A DNA stretch of 51,426 nt, from NCBI GenBank assembly GCA_024687205.1, contig JAILES010000060.1, forward strand, positions 1-51,426. Reading direction: 5' to 3'. Position numbers and translations under genes: made by a program. Origin of the DNA: Lachnospiraceae bacterium. Its GTDB lineage: Bacteria > Bacillota > Clostridia > Lachnospirales > Lachnospiraceae. This document shows, piece after piece, positions 43,468-51,402 of the stretch (its first letter is position 1; each line of letters starts with the position of its first letter). The notes under the pieces are model-generated. The model ran no database searches, had not been told where the DNA came from, and saw nothing but the letters and a program-made list of their open reading frames with translations.

Positions 43468-43523
43468 TTGACAGGATAACAGTGTTATGTTATTATCCCT
43501 AAAGAACATAACACTGTTATTTA
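43468..43523 (+). promoter_or_regulatory. tetR promoter with two operators inside a long inverted repeat
   Basis: TTGACA (43468-43473), 17 bases, TATTAT (43491-43496). ATAACAGTGTTAT (43476-43488) sits in the spacer and ATAACACTGTTAT (43508-43520) downstream of the start. With flanks they form 16-base inverted arms. A third site, ATAACGGTGTTAT, lies at 44221-44233 before FtsX system 3. Confidence 0.8.
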
Positions 43524-43536
43524 ATTTCGGGTATAT

Positions 43537-44175
43537 ATGGATAAAGATAAACAGACAAAGATAAAGCTTATAGAGTGCGCCAAGAAGGAGTTCATCGAAA
43601 AGGGATACATGAAAGCATCCCTTCGAAGCATCTGCAGGGAAGCAGGTGTTACTACGGGAGCCATGTATTTCTTCTTTAAGGATAAAGAGGAACTTTTTGA
43701 AAGTATAGTGGCAGCTCCGTTGATGAGTCTTATGAATACCATAAGGGCACATTTTGACCAGGAAAAGGATTTTATAGGTGACGTGAACAGTATTACCGCG
43801 CTTGCTCTTAAGGATGATTACGTAGCGGCAAGCGATATACTGTCTGTTTTGTTTAAATATAAGGAAGAATGTCTTCTGCTGATGAATAGGGCTCAGGGTT
43901 CAAAATACGAAAAGATCATTGACAGTCTGGTAGAACAGATCTATGAACACTATCTGCTTATGTATTGCAGGATGAAAGGATATTCATCAAAAAAGAACAT
44001 CACAGCTGAAGATAAATTTATAGTCCATTGGATGGCGCATGATCAGATAGATATATTTATTCATCTGCTTACACACTGTAAGGATGAAAAAGAAGCCGGA
44101 AGACAGATGAAGAATATGTTCAACTACATGGTCGGCGGTTGGATCGCCACGATAAGGAAAGATATAATCAAATAA
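43537..44175 (+). CDS. TetR/AcrR family transcriptional regulator
   Basis: 212 residues. The helix-turn-helix is A-S-L-R-S-I-C-R-E-A-G-V-T-T-G-A-M-Y-F-F-F (about residues 27-47). The ligand domain contains R-A-Q-G-S-K-Y-E-K-I, akin to the regulators at 25553 and 29911. Matching ATAAC-N3-GTTAT sites at its own promoter and before the next gene show that it probably controls itself and FtsX system 3. Confidence 0.9.
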   Translation: MDKDKQTKIKLIECAKKEFIEKGYMKASLRSICREAGVTTGAMYFFFKDKEELFESIVAAPLMSLMNTIRAHFDQEKDFIGDVNSITALALKDDYVAASDILSVLFKYKEECLLLMNRAQGSKYEKIIDSLVEQIYEHYLLMYCRMKGYSSKKNITAEDKFIVHWMAHDQIDIFIHLLTHCKDEKEAGRQMKNMFNYMVGGWIATIRKDIIK

Positions 44176-44178
44176 TCA

Positions 44179-44233
44179 TTTTAAGACGGGCAGTGTCCCG
44201 TCTTAAAAATGACAGCATAGATAACGGTGTTAT
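44179..44233 (+). promoter_or_regulatory. hairpin and third ATAAC-N3-GTTAT operator before FtsX system 3
   Basis: A twelve-pair stem, TTTTAAGACGGG (44179-44190)/CCCGTCTTAAAA (44197-44208), closes the tetR gene but lacks a following T-run. ATAACGGTGTTAT (44221-44233) matches the tetR sites. A weak promoter, ATGACA (44209-44214), 16 bases, TATGTG (44231-44236), would be blocked by it. Confidence 0.6.
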
Positions 44234-44274
44234 GTGAACAATTGAACATATGTTGATAAAAGGGAGGAAGAAAG

Positions 44275-44976
44275 ATGTACGTGGAAGTTGAAAACCTGAA
44301 AAAGAGTTACGGTGAAGGAGGAAGTTACGTCGAAGTACTCAAAGGTGTATCCGTTGGAGTAGAGCGTGGGGAAATGTGTGTAATACAGGGGACTTCAGGA
44401 TCGGGCAAGTCCACCTTACTGAACTGTATAGGAGGACTGGATGATATTGATTCCGGTTCATGTAAGATAGACGGATTAGAAATCGCAGGTCTTAAAAAAG
44501 ACAAGCTTTCCGATTATCGCAGGGATACATTAGGGTTTGTATTCCAGTTCTATAATCTGGTACCGAATCTTACCGTAAGAGAAAATATTGAAGTATGCAG
44601 GTATCTTACAAAGGACCCGCTGGATATGGATGAGCTCCTTGAGACACTGGGACTTAAGGAACATGCGGAAAAATTTCCTTCGCAGTTATCCGGCGGTCAG
44701 CAGCAGCGTACCGCAATAGCAAGAGCGCTGATTAAAAATCCGAAACTGTTGCTGTGTGATGAACCTACGGGAGCCCTTGATTCCAAAACATCCAGGGATA
44801 TACTGATCCTTCTTGAAAAAATAAATGAGAAGTACGGGACCACGATGCTGATAGTAACCCATAACAATTCCATAAAGAACATGGTACACAGGGTAATATT
44901 TTTAAAAGACGGTGAAATAGCTAAGCAGTATATGAATGAAGAACGTGTAGCCGCAAGAGAACTGGAGGACCTGTAA
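44275..44976 (+). CDS. ABC transporter ATP-binding protein of the MacB/LolD type (FtsX system 3)
   Basis: 233 residues. Walker A G-T-S-G-S-G-K-S-T, signature L-S-G-G-Q-Q-Q-R, Walker B L-L-L-C-D-E-P-T-G-A-L-D, at the same positions as in the system 2 ATPase, which it matches over most of its length. GGGAGGAAG precedes the ATG. The permease starts one base after the stop. Confidence 0.93.
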   Translation: MYVEVENLKKSYGEGGSYVEVLKGVSVGVERGEMCVIQGTSGSGKSTLLNCIGGLDDIDSGSCKIDGLEIAGLKKDKLSDYRRDTLGFVFQFYNLVPNLTVRENIEVCRYLTKDPLDMDELLETLGLKEHAEKFPSQLSGGQQQRTAIARALIKNPKLLLCDEPTGALDSKTSRDILILLEKINEKYGTTMLIVTHNNSIKNMVHRVIFLKDGEIAKQYMNEERVAARELEDL

Positions 44977-44977
44977 G

Positions 44978-47710
44978 ATGCAGAAAGTACTTAGAAAAAG
45001 AGTATTCAGAAGCCTTAAGAAACACTTAATAAGGTATGCGATGCTCGGTATGATGATAGGTCTCGGAATCTTCCTTGTAGTTACCATAGTCGGTTCCGGT
45101 GAGACTCTGGTAAGGGGTACCGAAGGCATGGCGAAAGAAACGAATCTCGAGGATGGAGAATTCGAAGTTTTTGTTTCTCTGAGTAAAAGTGAGAAAGAAC
45201 ATATCGCAAAAATGGGGATATATCTTGAGGAACAGTTTTACTTTGACCAGCAGATGGAAAAAGAAGAGCAGGGGACAGTCAGGATTTTCAAAGTCCGTAA
45301 AAGTTTAAACAAATTGCATATGACAGAGGGAGCAGAACCCAGGGAAAAGAATGAACTTGCCATAGAAAAAAGATATGCAGAAGAACATGACATCCGGGTG
45401 GGCGATGATTTTGTTATTGCCGGAGTAAACTACAGGATCAGCGGAATCTGTGTTGTCTCTGATTATGACGGGCCTTTTAAGGAGGTATCGGATACTTCAT
45501 GTAATTCCAAACTTTTCGGACTTGTGTTTATTACAGATGAAGCGTATGAAGAATTCAGAGCTTCCGGAAAGACGCAAAAATCCGAGACTTATCTGTACAG
45601 CTATAAATTATGTAATGGCAAGACGGATAAGGAGCTGAAAGACTATCTGAAAGATCTTAAGATTGATGCGTCCGAAGTGGATGACGAACTTTTTGCGGAA
45701 TACTGGGACAGGACAGGAGGTGTAGAGGATAAGCTGCGGGATGCGGTAAGCGACTTAAGAGAAGCAACAGATGAAGTCGCTGATGCCATAGATGAGCTTT
45801 CCGATAATAACGAAGATATAAATGAAGCCACAGGCAGGATATTCGATTCCTATCTGGAAGTGACAGAGAAAACTTTTGCAGGATACGGGATAAACATTTC
45901 CCTCAGCGCAGATAACTATGAAGCTGAGCTGGATAAGCTTGCTGAAACACCGGGTTTTGAAATGCTTAAAGGATCAATAGAGGAGGTTAAAGATCAGCTT
46001 AATGATCTCAGGGAATATAAGGATGGATTGAAAGAATATACGGATGCTATTGACGAGCTGAGAGACGGTACGGCAGAAATGTCGGACGGAGTGGAGGAAC
46101 TTGATGACTCGGTTAATGATGCGCTTGAAGAGTTTGATTTTGAATTATCGAATCTCACTTCTTTCCTAAAAGCATCCGACAACCAGAGGATCTTTGCTAC
46201 CAAGAACGATAAGATGGTGGATATAGAAGTCGGTGTAATAGCCGGTGCGATAATATTTGTACTGCTGGCATATGTTATCTCGGTTTTTGTTGTACATTCG
46301 ATAGAGAGCGAGAGCAGTATCATAGGAACACTGTATTCCATGGGAGTAACCAAAAACGATCTGCTGCTGCACTATATCTCACTTCCTGTTGTTGTGACTT
46401 TTATATCGGGACTCATAGGAGTACTGGTGGCATCTACAGGTATAATGGCACCTATGATCGCCGAGAGTTCTTACCAATATTTTTCAATAGCTAAATTTAA
46501 GTTCTCCGTACCGGAATACCTGTGGATATATTCGCTGGTATGTCCCCCGGTGATCGCGGTGATCGTGAACGTGCTGGTGATAAGCAGTAAGCTTGACAGG
46601 ACGGCGCTCTCACTTATCAGAAACGAAGTGAAGCAGAAAACAAATAAGAAATTCAAGTTAAAGAGTATGAGTTTTATAACAACTTTCAGGATAAGACAGA
46701 TGCTCAGAGAACTGCGTTCCGGCATAGCAGTGGTGCTGGGGATGTTCTTATCCCTTATGGTATTTATGATCGGAGTGGACTGCTATGTGCTCTGTACGAA
46801 TATTGCAGATGATTATGCAAACGATACAAAGTTTGAGTATATGTATACCCTAAAGTATCCGGAGGAAGAAGCGCCTGCTGATGCGGAAGCGGCGTTTGCG
46901 TATACATGTAAGAAGGAAGCACTTGGTTTCAATTTTGATGTGACAATACTGGGTATAGATGATGCTAATCCTTTCTTTAATGTAAAACCCGCAAACAGTA
47001 AAACTGATGTTATCATTTCTTCAGCAATGGCAGAAAAATACGGTCTTAAGAAGGGTGATGAGTTTGTTGTTACGGATGAAGATAAGGAAACAAAGTATGC
47101 TTTTTCCGTAAATGATATCACGAGATATTCTTCAGGTTTCTTTATCTTTATGGATATAGATGTTATGAGGGAAATGATGGGAGAAAACAAAGACTACTAC
47201 AATGTTCTGTTTACTGATAAAGCCATAGACATAGATCCGGGAAGACTGTATTCGACAACAAGCAGAGCTGATGTTGTAAAGGGTTCTGAGGTGTTTGCCT
47301 CACTTATGATGCCGATGATATATACGCTTTCGATTTCGTCGGCGATCATCTTCTGTGTGGTGCTCTACCTGATGATGAAGGTGATGATAGACAGAAGCGC
47401 ACAGAATATCTCGCTTATCAAAGTGTTCGGATACAGAAGAAGTGAGATACGTAAACTGTATCTGGACGGGAATTTCTATATCATAGCGCTGGGAGCTCTG
47501 ATAGTACTGCCGCTGTCCAAGAAGCTTATGGATATGATGTTTCCGTTTATGATATCCAACGTAGCTTGCGGAATGAATGTGGAAACACCTTTTATATTCT
47601 TTGTTGCGGCATTTGCAGTGATCTTAGCATTGTATTTTGTGATCAATACGATTTTGGTAAGGAGACTTGATAAGTTCACACCGGCGGAAATATTAAAGAA
47701 CAGGGAATAA
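44978..47710 (+). CDS. FtsX-like ABC permease with external coiled coil (FtsX system 3)
   Basis: 910 residues, the same plan as the 37067 permease: membrane segment 1 near 16-36, an external domain, a coiled coil at about 250-385 (D-K-L-R-D-A-V-S-D-L-R-E-A-T-D-E-V, later E-L-R-D-G-T-A-E-M-S-D-G-V-E-E-L), helices near 416-440, 460-485, 512-535 and 590-612, then a second external domain and three C-terminal helices. Both end P-A-E-I/V-L-K-N-R-E and share F-G-Y-R-x-x-E-I-R-K-x-Y-L-D-G-N-F-Y. The coiled-coil regions have diverged most, which may reflect different partners or substrates. Confidence 0.9.
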   Translation: MQKVLRKRVFRSLKKHLIRYAMLGMMIGLGIFLVVTIVGSGETLVRGTEGMAKETNLEDGEFEVFVSLSKSEKEHIAKMGIYLEEQFYFDQQMEKEEQGTVRIFKVRKSLNKLHMTEGAEPREKNELAIEKRYAEEHDIRVGDDFVIAGVNYRISGICVVSDYDGPFKEVSDTSCNSKLFGLVFITDEAYEEFRASGKTQKSETYLYSYKLCNGKTDKELKDYLKDLKIDASEVDDELFAEYWDRTGGVEDKLRDAVSDLREATDEVADAIDELSDNNEDINEATGRIFDSYLEVTEKTFAGYGINISLSADNYEAELDKLAETPGFEMLKGSIEEVKDQLNDLREYKDGLKEYTDAIDELRDGTAEMSDGVEELDDSVNDALEEFDFELSNLTSFLKASDNQRIFATKNDKMVDIEVGVIAGAIIFVLLAYVISVFVVHSIESESSIIGTLYSMGVTKNDLLLHYISLPVVVTFISGLIGVLVASTGIMAPMIAESSYQYFSIAKFKFSVPEYLWIYSLVCPPVIAVIVNVLVISSKLDRTALSLIRNEVKQKTNKKFKLKSMSFITTFRIRQMLRELRSGIAVVLGMFLSLMVFMIGVDCYVLCTNIADDYANDTKFEYMYTLKYPEEEAPADAEAAFAYTCKKEALGFNFDVTILGIDDANPFFNVKPANSKTDVIISSAMAEKYGLKKGDEFVVTDEDKETKYAFSVNDITRYSSGFFIFMDIDVMREMMGENKDYYNVLFTDKAIDIDPGRLYSTTSRADVVKGSEVFASLMMPMIYTLSISSAIIFCVVLYLMMKVMIDRSAQNISLIKVFGYRRSEIRKLYLDGNFYIIALGALIVLPLSKKLMDMMFPFMISNVACGMNVETPFIFFVAAFAVILALYFVINTILVRRLDKFTPAEILKNRE

Positions 47711-47714
47711 TTGC

Positions 47715-47774
47715 TTGACAGTCAAATAAGATAGTGCTACCATCATTGAGTTAGTGGATGCTAACTCAATGATG
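47715..47774 (+). promoter_or_regulatory. promoter of FtsX system 4 with an extended palindromic GTTAGC-type operator
   Basis: TTGACA (47715-47720), 17 bases, TACCAT (47738-47743). GTTAGT-GGAT-GCTAAC (47750-47765) is the core of a perfect inverted repeat with 14-base arms, 47741-47754 and 47761-47774, reaching into the -10. Confidence 0.75.
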
Positions 47775-47788
47775 GACAGATTGATCAG

Positions 47789-47836
47789 GGCCTCGCAAGA
47801 GGCCAAAAAAATGACGAGAGATTAGTTGCAGCTAAC
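47789..47836 (+). promoter_or_regulatory. leader hairpin and second GTTAGC-type operator before FtsX system 4
   Basis: GGCCTC-GCAA-GAGGCC (47789-47804), with a GNRA-type loop, is followed by A-residues. A diverged operator, ATTAGT-TGCA-GCTAAC, lies at 47821-47836, 71 bases after operator 1. Confidence 0.6.
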
Positions 47837-47864
47837 AAAGAGCTATATGGAGGAGACTAAAAAT

Positions 47865-48572
47865 ATGAATGAGGATTTTTTGCAGATCAAAGATCTGAAA
47901 AAGAGCTTCGGTACAGGTGAGGCAAAACAGGATGTATTAAGAGGTATGGACTTCAGTGTAAAAAAGGGAGAGTTCTGTGTGCTTCTGGGACCTTCGGGTT
48001 CGGGTAAATCGACATTGCTCAATATCATAGGTGGTATTGATACACCTGATTCCGGTTATGTGAGCATAAACGGAGATAAGCTGGAGGAGATGAGTGAGAA
48101 GCAGCTGACGATGTATCGGCGAAGACACTTAGGCTATGTATTCCAGATGTACAATCTGATACCGAATCTTAATGTGAAAGAAAATATCGAAGTGGGTGCA
48201 TATCTTTCGGAAAAGCCGCTTGATGTTGAAGAGGTGATAACAACACTCGGACTGCAGGATCATAAATATAAATATCCGAACCAGTTATCCGGTGGTCAGC
48301 AGCAGAGAGTGTCGATAGGCAGAGCTGTTGTCAAGAATCCCGATATACTTATGTGCGATGAGCCTACAGGAGCCCTTGATTACAAGACTTCCAAAGAAAT
48401 ATTGGCCCTGATCGAGGACTGCAATAACAAGTTCGGCAGTACCATCATCATGGTAACGCACAATGAAGCCATTAAGTATATGGCAGATCATGTGATCAAG
48501 CTAAGAGACGGTATCGTACGTCATAATGATATCAACGAGAAAAAGATCCCGGCTGCAGAGCTGGAGTGGTAG
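47865..48572 (+). CDS. ABC transporter ATP-binding protein of the MacB/LolD type (FtsX system 4)
   Basis: 235 residues from the ATG at 47865 (GGAGGAG 8 bases before; longer readings start within the operator). Walker A G-P-S-G-S-G-K-S-T, Q-loop Q-M-Y-N-L-I-P-N-L-N, signature L-S-G-G-Q-Q-Q-R, Walker B I-L-M-C-D-E-P-T-G-A-L-D. It is more distant from systems 2 and 3 than they are from each other. The permease follows after 12 bases. No TetR gene is attached. Confidence 0.92.
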   Translation: MNEDFLQIKDLKKSFGTGEAKQDVLRGMDFSVKKGEFCVLLGPSGSGKSTLLNIIGGIDTPDSGYVSINGDKLEEMSEKQLTMYRRRHLGYVFQMYNLIPNLNVKENIEVGAYLSEKPLDVEEVITTLGLQDHKYKYPNQLSGGQQQRVSIGRAVVKNPDILMCDEPTGALDYKTSKEILALIEDCNNKFGSTIIMVTHNEAIKYMADHVIKLRDGIVRHNDINEKKIPAAELEW

Positions 48573-48584
48573 GAGGGCAGAGAA

Positions 48585-51269
48585 ATGAGAAATCCTCTTA
48601 TCAAACGCATACCAAAAGAACTGGTGGCAGAATGGCATAAGTATGCGGTCATAGTGATCTTTATGGTACTGATGATAGCAGTGGTATCGGGAATGTATGT
48701 GGGACATGACAGCCTGATGGCAGCAATTAATGAAGGACCGGAAAAGCTGAACCTTGAGGACGGCTGTTTCGAATTAAAGAAGAAGGCATCCGCGGAGTTT
48801 CTTGAAAATATGGAAAAAGGAGAGATGGCGGATGTACGTCAGTATTTTATCGATAAAGGAATAAAAGAAGCAGATGAAGAAGTAGCGAAAGCCGTTGAAG
48901 AAAAGCTTGATGAAGAAGTGCGGAAAGCTATCGAAGACGGGGTACGTGAACAGTGCAAGGCCTTCGGAATAACAGATGAGCAGATGATACAGGAGCAGAC
49001 AGATACTGCCATTGAAGAAAATCTGGAAGAGGCACTTAAAGAAGCAAGAGAGTCCGAAGATTTCAAAAAGGCTGTCGAGGATGCTTACAGTGAAGCTCAT
49101 GAAGAAGTTACAAAAGCCGTAGATGAAGAATGGGACGAGATAGTCGAAAGATATGATCTTGATGAAGACGGCTTTGTTCCTGTTCCTATAAGCATATATG
49201 AGCATTTTTACAGGGAAGAATCTGAAGATAACAATAATGACGGGATAAAGGATGCAACAGTAAGAATATTTAAGAGCGATTCGACGATAGACAAAGCTGC
49301 CTTTAATACAGGAAGGGCCCCGGAAACAGATAATGAAATAGCCATAGACAGGATGCATGCGTCCAATGCAGGTGTGGGGATCGGAGATAGCATAACTCTC
49401 GGAAGTAAAAAGTTTGAGATAGTGGGACTTCTATCCTATGTGAATTATCTGACGCTTCACGAATCCAATACGGATCTTATGTTTGATTCCTTCGGCTTTG
49501 ATGTGGCAATGCTCACACCCTCAGGCTTTGATAAACTGACATCAAGAGTCCATTATGAGTATTCATATAAATATGAAGAAAAGACAGATGATAAGATCGT
49601 TCTCGCTGATCAGGGCAGCCGTCTCTTAAAAGCATTGATAACGCAAACACTGGTATATGAAAATGAGATAGAGGATTACCTTCCGGAGTATCTAAGGCAG
49701 GCAAGCAATTTTGCACCCTCCGATATCGATGGTGATTCCACGACTACAGCTGTATTATGCTATATCCTTATAGCTGTTATAGCATTTATCTTTGCGATCA
49801 CGATCAACAATACCATTGAAAAAGAAGCATCGGTCATAGGTACGCTCAGGGCTTCCGGATACAGTAAGGGAGAACTGGTATTCCATTACATGTCCATGCC
49901 GGTCATTATTACACTTATAGGCGCAGTTCTCGGAAACGTACTCGGATATACTGCTTTCAGAAATCTGATGATGAACCTGTATTATGAAAGCTACAGCCTT
50001 CCGCCCTGCGGGCTGGTATGGAGTAAAACGGCGCTGATCAAAACCACGATCATCCCGCTTATACTTATGTTTTTTATCAATCTTTTTGTGATCGTAAAGA
50101 AGCTGCAGTTAAGTCCGCTCCGCTTCTTAAGACATGACCTGACAACGTCCAAGAGAAGCAGGGCGCGCAGGATACCGGCCTGGTCATTCTTAAAGCGTTT
50201 CAGATTAAGGATACTGTTCCAGAATATACCAAATTATATCGTGCTGGTTTTTGGTGTGGTCTTTATAGAGCTGATGATGTGCTTCGCTTTCGGACTGCCT
50301 GATTCGCTGAACAATTACGGTGATAAAGCAGCGGATATGATGTTTGCGGATTATCAGTATATGCTGATGAGCAATAAGGATTCGGATAATGAGATCATTG
50401 AAACAGCAGAGAAAACCGCAGAACGTTTCAGCTCAAAGACACTTCTGTATCCGAGGGACAATAATGCTAAAAAGATGAGAGCCTTCGGCAGCGGTAAGGA
50501 CGAGAGTATCACCGTATACGGAATAGCTGATAACAGTTCATATATCTCACTGAAAAGTGAAGGATCATATATATCAAGTGCATTCAGCGAAAAATACGGA
50601 CTGGGCGCAGGTGATGTAATAAGCCTTCATGAAGAATATGAAAACAAAAGCTACAGCTTTACGATAGCCGGAGTAGTGGATTATGAGGGCGGACTGGCTG
50701 TATTCATGGACAGGAACAGTTTCAATAAAACCTTCGATATGAAAGATGATGATTTCAGCGGATATTTCTCACGCAACGAGATAAAGGATATAGATGAAGA
50801 GTATATCGCTACGGTCATCACCTCGGATGATATAGCCAAAGTCACGGTTCAGCTTCTACACTCTTTCGGATCTATCATAGATGTGTTCAAATATGTGCTG
50901 GTGGTGCTTGCGGCTGCGCTTATATATCTGCTAGCCAAGATCATCATCGAAAGAAATGAGCATTCCATATCAATGGTCAAGATACTCGGTTTTATGAACG
51001 GAGAGATCGGTTCATTATACATACTGCCGACAGCCATAGTGGTGACTCTGTTCGCACTGGCCGGGTTTGCGGCAGGCTATTACCTGATGGTATGGCTGTT
51101 TAAACTCATAATGAAGTCAATGGACGGATACTTTAGGTTCTATATGAAGCCGGAATCCATGGTGCTTTCGGTAGTATACCTGCTTATAGGCTATGCCTTC
51201 GTTTCACTGATCGATTACTTCAGGATCAAGAAGATACCGATGGATGTAGCCTTAAAGAATGTCGAGTAA
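48585..51269 (+). CDS. FtsX-like ABC permease with acidic external domain and calcium-loop-like motifs (FtsX system 4)
   Basis: 894 residues. Membrane segment 1 is at about 21-43. The external domain carries a long, very acidic helical stretch (about 95-190, rich in E-E-x-x-K-A-V/A-x-E). It is followed by D-L-D-E-D-G (191-196) and D-N-N-N-D-G-I-K-D (215-223), both matching the D-x-(D/N)-x-D-G calcium-binding loop. Further membrane segments lie near 385-410, 425-455 and 485-510, then near 550-570, a second external domain, and three C-terminal helices (about 760-890). The end is M-D-V-A-L-K-N-V-E. The D-G coiled coil of systems 2 and 3 is absent. Confidence 0.88.
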   Translation: MRNPLIKRIPKELVAEWHKYAVIVIFMVLMIAVVSGMYVGHDSLMAAINEGPEKLNLEDGCFELKKKASAEFLENMEKGEMADVRQYFIDKGIKEADEEVAKAVEEKLDEEVRKAIEDGVREQCKAFGITDEQMIQEQTDTAIEENLEEALKEARESEDFKKAVEDAYSEAHEEVTKAVDEEWDEIVERYDLDEDGFVPVPISIYEHFYREESEDNNNDGIKDATVRIFKSDSTIDKAAFNTGRAPETDNEIAIDRMHASNAGVGIGDSITLGSKKFEIVGLLSYVNYLTLHESNTDLMFDSFGFDVAMLTPSGFDKLTSRVHYEYSYKYEEKTDDKIVLADQGSRLLKALITQTLVYENEIEDYLPEYLRQASNFAPSDIDGDSTTTAVLCYILIAVIAFIFAITINNTIEKEASVIGTLRASGYSKGELVFHYMSMPVIITLIGAVLGNVLGYTAFRNLMMNLYYESYSLPPCGLVWSKTALIKTTIIPLILMFFINLFVIVKKLQLSPLRFLRHDLTTSKRSRARRIPAWSFLKRFRLRILFQNIPNYIVLVFGVVFIELMMCFAFGLPDSLNNYGDKAADMMFADYQYMLMSNKDSDNEIIETAEKTAERFSSKTLLYPRDNNAKKMRAFGSGKDESITVYGIADNSSYISLKSEGSYISSAFSEKYGLGAGDVISLHEEYENKSYSFTIAGVVDYEGGLAVFMDRNSFNKTFDMKDDDFSGYFSRNEIKDIDEEYIATVITSDDIAKVTVQLLHSFGSIIDVFKYVLVVLAAALIYLLAKIIIERNEHSISMVKILGFMNGEIGSLYILPTAIVVTLFALAGFAAGYYLMVWLFKLIMKSMDGYFRFYMKPESMVLSVVYLLIGYAFVSLIDYFRIKKIPMDVALKNVE

Positions 51270-51330
51270 ATCAGCCATCACATCACAGATTGGAGTAAAG
51301 AATTCGACAGTTGAATAGAAAATAAAAAGA

Positions 51331-51402
51331 ATGAGTATTGGAATCCTTGGTATAATGTTTTCCGACCAAAGAAAATATACTAAGGAGGATACCAATACTC
51401 AT
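51331..51402 (+). promoter_or_regulatory. extended -10 promoter flanked by an inverted repeat
   Basis: TG-G-TATAAT (TATAAT at 51351-51356) lies between ATGAGTATTGG (51331-51341) and CCAATACTCAT (51392-51402). The right arm overlaps the start codon of the next gene. It could be an operator pair or the edge of an insertion sequence. Confidence 0.5.
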
